From an uncultured Actinomycetes bacterium (GTDB lineage Bacteria; Actinomycetota; Acidimicrobiia; Acidimicrobiales; RAAP-2): a DNA stretch of 8,521 bases. Position numbers and translations under genes: made by a program. Positions 5,180 through 8,521 of the stretch are shown here, one piece after another (within the stretch, counting starts at the first letter, position 1; every line of letters begins with the position of its first letter). Location of the stretch: NCBI GenBank assembly GCA_903854175.1, contig CAINVQ010000151.1:1-8521 (forward strand), written 5' to 3'. The notes below the pieces were generated by a model. That model did not search any database, had not been told where the DNA came from, and saw nothing but the letters and a program-made list of their open reading frames with translations.

Positions 5180-6202
5180 TTAGGAGGGCTTGAAGCTCTT
5201 TAGGACCTCAGCGACAAATGAAACGTCATTGTCTGTGATGCCAGCATGGGTTACAAATCGAACGCGACGTGGACCAATCGTGCCACCAACAACTCCGAGC
5301 AGTTCCAGCTCGCCAATAATTTGTCGTGCCTGTGGGTGATTGAACGAAACAATATTTGTCTGACACGATGCAGGGTCGTAGTTTGATTCTGGGAATGCCT
5401 GAGCAAAAAACACTGCCAACTGCTTGGCACGTGCATGATCTTCAGCCAAGCGGTCAATCATTGTGTCGAGGGCCACAAGTCCAGCTGCAGCCAAAATTCC
5501 TGCTTGGCGCATTGCACCACCGAGTCGCTTTCGCTCAATTCGAGCTAACTCCATGTCACTTGCACTTCCAGCTAGCAGTGAGCCAACTGGTGCACAGAGA
5601 CCCTTCGACATGCAGGTCATAACCGTGCTCGCAGGAGCAGCAAATTCTTTAGCCGACGTTCCAGTCGCTACTACCGCGTTAAAGAGTCGAGCACCATCAA
5701 GGTGTAGCGGGAGGTTTCCAATCGCAGCTTTCAGTGCAACAAGGTCGCGTACGTTCCAAGGTGTTCCACCAGAAGGCATGTGCGTATTCTCAACTGTCAC
5801 CATTGCAATGTGGGGTTGATGATCTACTTCTGCATCAATTATTGAAAGTACGTCACTTAAATTCAGTTGACCACTTGAGTCATCAACCGTTGCAAACTGC
5901 ACACCGGAGTTTCGTGCGGCGGCACCGAGTTCAAAGCTCACAACGTGTTGATCTCTTCCAGAAACTATTACGTCACCTGGCTTGGTGTTGATGCGTATCG
6001 CAATTTGATTAGCCATGACCCCTGAAGGGACAAACACTGCTGCATCTTTGCCAACAATCTGTGCGTAGCGTTTTTCAAGTTCGTTAATGGTTGGATCTTC
6101 ACCCGAACCATCATCACCAACAACGGCTGAAGCCATTGCTTCACGCATTGCCTGCGTTGGTTGGGTCACGGTGTCACTACGAAGGTCTACGCGTTTGGCC
6201 AT
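5180..6202 (-). CDS. ltaE: Low-specificity L-threonine aldolase
   Basis: PLP-dependent fold-type I enzyme of 340 residues that cleaves L-threonine and L-allo-threonine to glycine and acetaldehyde in the cytoplasm. The N-terminus carries the family signature DLRSDTVT-PT-AMREAM (residues 6-23), then VGDD (28-31) and GEDPTINELE (34-43). FVPSGVMANQ (57-66) is the phosphate-binding region and His86 is the expected ring-stacking histidine. LDGARLFNA (168-176) supplies the Asp169 and Arg172 positions that hold PLP. Lys200 in the MSKGL motif is the Schiff-base lysine. GGAMRQAGILAAAG is also typical. One small difference is Cys203 where relatives usually have Gly (SKGLG). The start ATG at 6202 has no leader, since the proposed -10 box lies six bases upstream, and the gene diverges from a thioesterase across 36 bases. 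It is separated from the Mg-related pair by 101 bases and need not share their transcript. Confidence 0.92.
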   Translation of the reverse strand: MAKRVDLRSDTVTQPTQAMREAMASAVVGDDGSGEDPTINELEKRYAQIVGKDAAVFVPSGVMANQIAIRINTKPGDVIVSGRDQHVVSFELGAAARNSGVQFATVDDSSGQLNLSDVLSIIDAEVDHQPHIAMVTVENTHMPSGGTPWNVRDLVALKAAIGNLPLHLDGARLFNAVVATGTSAKEFAAPASTVMTCMSKGLCAPVGSLLAGSASDMELARIERKRLGGAMRQAGILAAAGLVALDTMIDRLAEDHARAKQLAVFFAQAFPESNYDPASCQTNIVSFNHPQARQIIGELELLGVVGGTIGPRRVRFVTHAGITDNDVSFVAEVLKSFKPS

Positions 6203-6208
6203 CTAACG

Positions 6209-6237
6209 AGGCTACAGGCCAACTTCTAGACTGTCTA
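6209..6237 (-). promoter_or_regulatory. Leaderless promoter of the threonine aldolase gene
   Basis: On the minus strand, TAGACA (6237 to 6232, five of six matches to TTGACA), a 17-base spacer and TAGCCT (6214 to 6209, of the TAnnnT type) are followed by six bases and the ATG at 6202. Transcription would begin at or next to the ATG, and no Shine-Dalgarno site is present. Its -35 overlaps the -10 of the opposite promoter. Confidence 0.55.
6227..6232 (+). promoter_or_regulatory. -10 box of a leaderless promoter for the thioesterase operon
   Basis: TAGACT (TAnnnT type) lies six bases before the ATG at 6239, so the mRNA would start at the ATG. No Shine-Dalgarno site is present. The -35 position (about 6204-6209, TAACGA) is a poor match and falls on the aldolase -10 region, so the two promoters overlap. 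Confidence 0.5.
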
Positions 6238-6238
6238 T

Positions 6239-6652
6239 ATGACTGATCACATCGCCCCTGAAAAGAACGTGCACGACCAATTGGGGATTGAAGTTGTCCT
6301 CGCAACCCCTGAAAAAGTTGTTTGCCGGGTTGAAGTAGGCCCACGAGTACACCAGCCATACGGCATTTTGCACGGTGGTGTTTCTGCACTCATTGCTGAA
6401 AGCGCCGGCTCGATTGGTGGGGCCACCACAGTTGGTCCAGAGTTCATTGTGGTTGGAACTGAACTCAATATTTCTCACCTGCGCTCCATGACCAAGGGCA
6501 CACTGACAGCAACCGCAACACCTATTCGAACTGGTCGAAGCGTTCACGTGTGGAATATTGATCTCACCGATGAAAGAGACCGAAAAATCGCTATTGCACG
6601 TCTCACATTGCAGGTATTGAAGGCTCCCAGTTCTGCCAACCCTGAGGCCTAG
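6239..6652 (+). CDS. PaaI-family hotdog-fold acyl-CoA thioesterase
   Basis: Single hotdog-domain protein of 137 residues, a normal length for PaaI, EntH or MenI-type thioesterases, which hydrolyse aryl- or acyl-CoA or acyl-carrier thioesters in the cytoplasm. The key segment HQPYGILHGGVSALIAESAGS (starting at residue 38) holds the conserved HGG turn (45-47) and Glu54, the expected catalytic carboxylate at the start of the central helix. The later strand pattern (GTELNISHLRSMTKGTLTA, then SVHVWNIDLTD and KIAIARLTLQVL) fits the family. It is the first gene of a rightward operon, 27 bases before fabH. The gap holds a small CCTAG/CTAGG dyad (6648-6665). The substrate cannot be told from the sequence: DHNA-CoA (menaquinone synthesis), phenylacetyl-CoA-type thioesters and proofreading of acyl carriers are all possible. 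Confidence 0.88.
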   Translation: MTDHIAPEKNVHDQLGIEVVLATPEKVVCRVEVGPRVHQPYGILHGGVSALIAESAGSIGGATTVGPEFIVVGTELNISHLRSMTKGTLTATATPIRTGRSVHVWNIDLTDERDRKIAIARLTLQVLKAPSSANPEA

Positions 6653-6679
6653 ACTTTCATCTAGGAAAAGAGGTCTCTA

Positions 6680-7600
6680 ATGGGCGTTCGCTTTACTGGC
6701 TGGGGAATTGGTCTCCCAGAAAACATTGTCACTAATGATGACCTCTCCAAGACCCTCGACACTTCGGACGAATGGATAACTGAGCGCACTGGCATCCGCG
6801 AGCGCCGTATTGGCAGCTCAACTCGTGAACTAGCTGTTCTCGCCGCCAAAGAAGCCATGGCTTCTGCTGGAGTGTCGCCCAGCGACATCGACGTTCTGAT
6901 CCTGGCTACAACCACACCGGAGCGTATGGCTCCAGCAACGGCTCCAATGGTTGCCAATGACCTCGGAATGAACTGTATGGCCATGGACTTAAACGCTGCC
7001 TGCAGTGGGTTCATGTACGGCGTACGCACCGCGCAAGGTCTTCTAGAGACTGGCTCCAAGCGAATTTTATTGATCGGTGCTGAGCACCTCTCTGGCTGGG
7101 TTGACTGGAGTGACCGCAATACTGCAGTGCTTCTCGGTGATGGTGGCGGCGCGGCAATTCTTGAGTACGACGACAAGAACAACGAAATTCTTTCCTTTGT
7201 GCTCGGCTCTGACGGATCAGCTGCAGACATTCTCACTGCACCTCATGAAGGCTTCTTCTACATGGACGGGCCAGAAGTATTTCGCCGAGCAGTTCGAGTA
7301 GTTGTTGACTCGGCTGAAAAGGCTATGGCAATTGCTGGAGTAACCGCCGACCAAATAAGCCTCGTGGTCCCCCACCAAGCGAACATTCGAATTATTCAGT
7401 CAGCTACCCAGCGCCTCGGAATTGATATGGACCGCACAGTAATTACTCTTGACCGTTACGGAAATACATCGAGTGCATCAATCCCACTCGCCTTCTATGA
7501 CGCTCTAAAGAACGGTCGAGTTAAGTCTGGCGAATATGCACTCATGACTGGCTTCGGCGCAGGAATGACGTGGGCCTCAGCAGTAATGAAGTGGTCGTAA
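6680..7600 (+). CDS. fabH: Beta-ketoacyl-ACP synthase III
   Basis: Thiolase-fold condensing enzyme of 306 residues that joins an acyl-CoA primer to malonyl-ACP to start type II fatty acid synthesis. The family pattern is clear throughout: DTSDEWITERTGIRERRI (27-44), then the Cys108-His232-Asn262 triad in AACSGF, VPHQANIRII and RYGNTSSASIPLA. GDGGGAAIL (153-161) and the closing FGAGMTWASAVMKW are also typical. AGAGGT six bases before ATG 6680 supports this start. The protein is slightly shorter than E. coli FabH (about 317). No fabD, acpP or fabF lies beside it, unlike many fab clusters; it is flanked by a thioesterase and a nucleotidyltransferase. It could be the housekeeping initiation enzyme or a paralogue with another primer. 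The identity of the family is firm and the primer is unknown. Confidence 0.93.
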   Translation: MGVRFTGWGIGLPENIVTNDDLSKTLDTSDEWITERTGIRERRIGSSTRELAVLAAKEAMASAGVSPSDIDVLILATTTPERMAPATAPMVANDLGMNCMAMDLNAACSGFMYGVRTAQGLLETGSKRILLIGAEHLSGWVDWSDRNTAVLLGDGGGAAILEYDDKNNEILSFVLGSDGSAADILTAPHEGFFYMDGPEVFRRAVRVVVDSAEKAMAIAGVTADQISLVVPHQANIRIIQSATQRLGIDMDRTVITLDRYGNTSSASIPLAFYDALKNGRVKSGEYALMTGFGAGMTWASAVMKWS

Positions 7601-8439
7601 TGAATAGTCCAGCACTCGTTATTTTGGCCGCGGGAAGAGCTCGCCGGTACGGTGGCACCAAGCAGCTTGCCCCAATTGGCATGCACGGTGAAGCGGTTAT
7701 TGATCTCATTGGATCTGACGCATTTGCGGCAGGATTCGACGACATTGTCTTTGTTGTTAACGCAGAAACCGGACCATCAATCATGGACCACGTGGCGAAG
7801 TTTTGGCCTAAGGGACACAAGATCTCTTTCGTTATTCAAAAAGAAATTCGTGGAACGGTTGACGCGGTGCTTACTGCTCGCTCAGTAATTGATGTTTCAA
7901 AACCGTTTGGAATCTCAAACGCTGACGATGTGTATGGCCGTGAATCATTTGCAGTGCTCGGGCAACACTTACAGAATTCGGCGAACAACTGCCTCGTAGG
8001 GTTTCAACTCGACCGTGCACTTGTTGGAGATCTTCCAGTGTCTAGAGGAACGTGCAACGTGGTGAACGGACACCTCACGGACATTCACGAACGTAGAAAC
8101 GTACAAGCAACACTCGACGGATTCCTTGCAGATGATGGCCAAGAACCACGAGTGCTGCACCCCCAGTCAACCGTTTCAATGAACCTCTGGGGTTTTCGTC
8201 CGGAAATTTGGGACTTAATGCAAGAAGCAGTAGCCAAGCACGACTTTGCTGCTGAGCCAGAAATTCAACTCTCAACATTCGTGGGCAGTATTCTTCACCG
8301 CACACCACTTCGCTTTGACGTTCTTCCTACATCTTCAAGATGTATTGGCGTAACGCACGCTGACGATCTTCCCCTTGCTCAGTTGTTAGTGAGAGATGAA
8401 ATAGCTGCCGGGCAGCGACCAGAATTCGCTTTTAACTGA
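7600..8439 (+). CDS. Sugar-phosphate nucleotidyltransferase family protein
   Basis: GT-A-fold NTP transferase of 279 residues, predicted to make an NDP-sugar from NTP and a sugar 1-phosphate. The N-terminus has the nucleotide-binding signature LAAGRARRYGGTKQL (9-23) with Lys21. GTVDAV (85-90) and SNADDVYG (106-113) supply the base-binding and metal-binding region, with Asp109 and Asp110 as likely Mg2+ ligands. VSMNLWGF (192-199) and IGVTHADDL (249-257) match the sugar-binding half of uridylyltransferase-like members often found near hexosamine kinases. The start ATG at 7600 overlaps the fabH stop as TAATG, which implies translational coupling; an in-frame ATG at 7570 lies inside fabH and would add ten unrelated residues. 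The sugar and nucleotide are not determined. A hairpin terminator follows 17 bases after the stop. Confidence 0.82.
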   Translation: MNSPALVILAAGRARRYGGTKQLAPIGMHGEAVIDLIGSDAFAAGFDDIVFVVNAETGPSIMDHVAKFWPKGHKISFVIQKEIRGTVDAVLTARSVIDVSKPFGISNADDVYGRESFAVLGQHLQNSANNCLVGFQLDRALVGDLPVSRGTCNVVNGHLTDIHERRNVQATLDGFLADDGQEPRVLHPQSTVSMNLWGFRPEIWDLMQEAVAKHDFAAEPEIQLSTFVGSILHRTPLRFDVLPTSSRCIGVTHADDLPLAQLLVRDEIAAGQRPEFAFN

Positions 8440-8455
8440 CGCTAGAAAAGCCGAA

Positions 8456-8499
8456 AAACCCGAGTGACCAGTGAGCGAACTCGCCAGCCCCTCGGGTTT
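8456..8499 (+). terminator. Terminator hairpin of the thioesterase-fabH-nucleotidyltransferase operon
   Basis: AAACCCGAG (8456-8464) pairs perfectly over 9 bp with CTCGGGTTT (8491-8499). The 26-base loop holds a small GAG-CGAA-CTC inner hairpin. It lies just after the nucleotidyltransferase stop at 8439. The T-run is only three bases, so it may be a weak or bidirectional terminator. The remaining 22 bases to the window edge hold nothing recognisable. Confidence 0.7.
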
Positions 8500-8521
8500 C
8501 CCGAAGGCACATCAACGTATC

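Noticed and set aside
5463..5819. Rightward frame of 118 codons opposite the threonine aldolase gene
   Set aside because: It is antisense to the PLP-binding core and its composition is that of a complementary-strand shadow.
6163..6178. GTCACGGTGTCAC near the aldolase start as a third copy of the operator-like element
   Set aside because: It encodes the conserved DTVT residues of the aldolase, so its sequence is explained by coding constraint.
6650..6655. TAGACT, same as the thioesterase -10 box, as an internal fabH promoter
   Set aside because: It overlaps the thioesterase stop, has no -35 at a suitable distance, and fabH has a normal Shine-Dalgarno site, so read-through from the upstream promoter is simpler.
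6661..7236. Leftward frame of 191 codons opposite fabH
   Set aside because: Despite its length it is Ser/Arg/Pro rich with no motif, lacks a Shine-Dalgarno site, and covers the conserved FabH catalytic region.

Overview
The window is ordinary chromosomal coding DNA with about half G+C. It most likely comes from an actinobacterium, possibly a streamlined aquatic lineage. The evidence is a pair of PIG-L deacetylases resembling the mycothiol enzymes Mca and MshB, TTG and GTG starts behind strong Shine-Dalgarno sites, tight gene packing with overlaps, and two promoters whose -10 boxes sit six bases before an ATG, as in leaderless actinobacterial genes. I see no transposase, phage, CRISPR, rRNA or tRNA sequence. 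The lineage is inference.

Left edge (1-379). The last codons of a rightward gene end at 53 and are followed by a 19-bp bidirectional terminator hairpin. Facing it is a leftward 31-residue single-span membrane protein (265 to 170) with its own Shine-Dalgarno site and a hairpin just after its stop. Its leader (353 to 285) can fold into a three-way junction.

Leftward block (6202 down to 380), in order of transcription: a low-specificity L-threonine aldolase; a soluble PRC-barrel/MgtE-N/CBS protein; an NRAMP-superfamily transporter whose metal-site motifs are changed from DPGN and MPH to DAGG and APW; and two tandem PIG-L deacetylases that overlap by 8 bases. The MgtE-N/CBS protein has the magnesium-sensing half of an MgtE channel without the pore, and it is followed by an NRAMP whose altered site resembles the NRAMP-related magnesium transporters. 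Together they suggest a split magnesium uptake system. Similar 17-18 bp elements lie upstream of both genes.

Rightward block (6239 to 8439): a PaaI-type hotdog thioesterase, a FabH-type ketoacyl-ACP synthase III and a sugar-phosphate nucleotidyltransferase. The last two overlap as TAATG, and a terminator hairpin follows. This looks like an operon linking acyl chain initiation or acyl-CoA hydrolysis with sugar nucleotide supply. The aldolase and the thioesterase diverge from a 36-bp gap that must hold both promoters, so the two promoters overlap.
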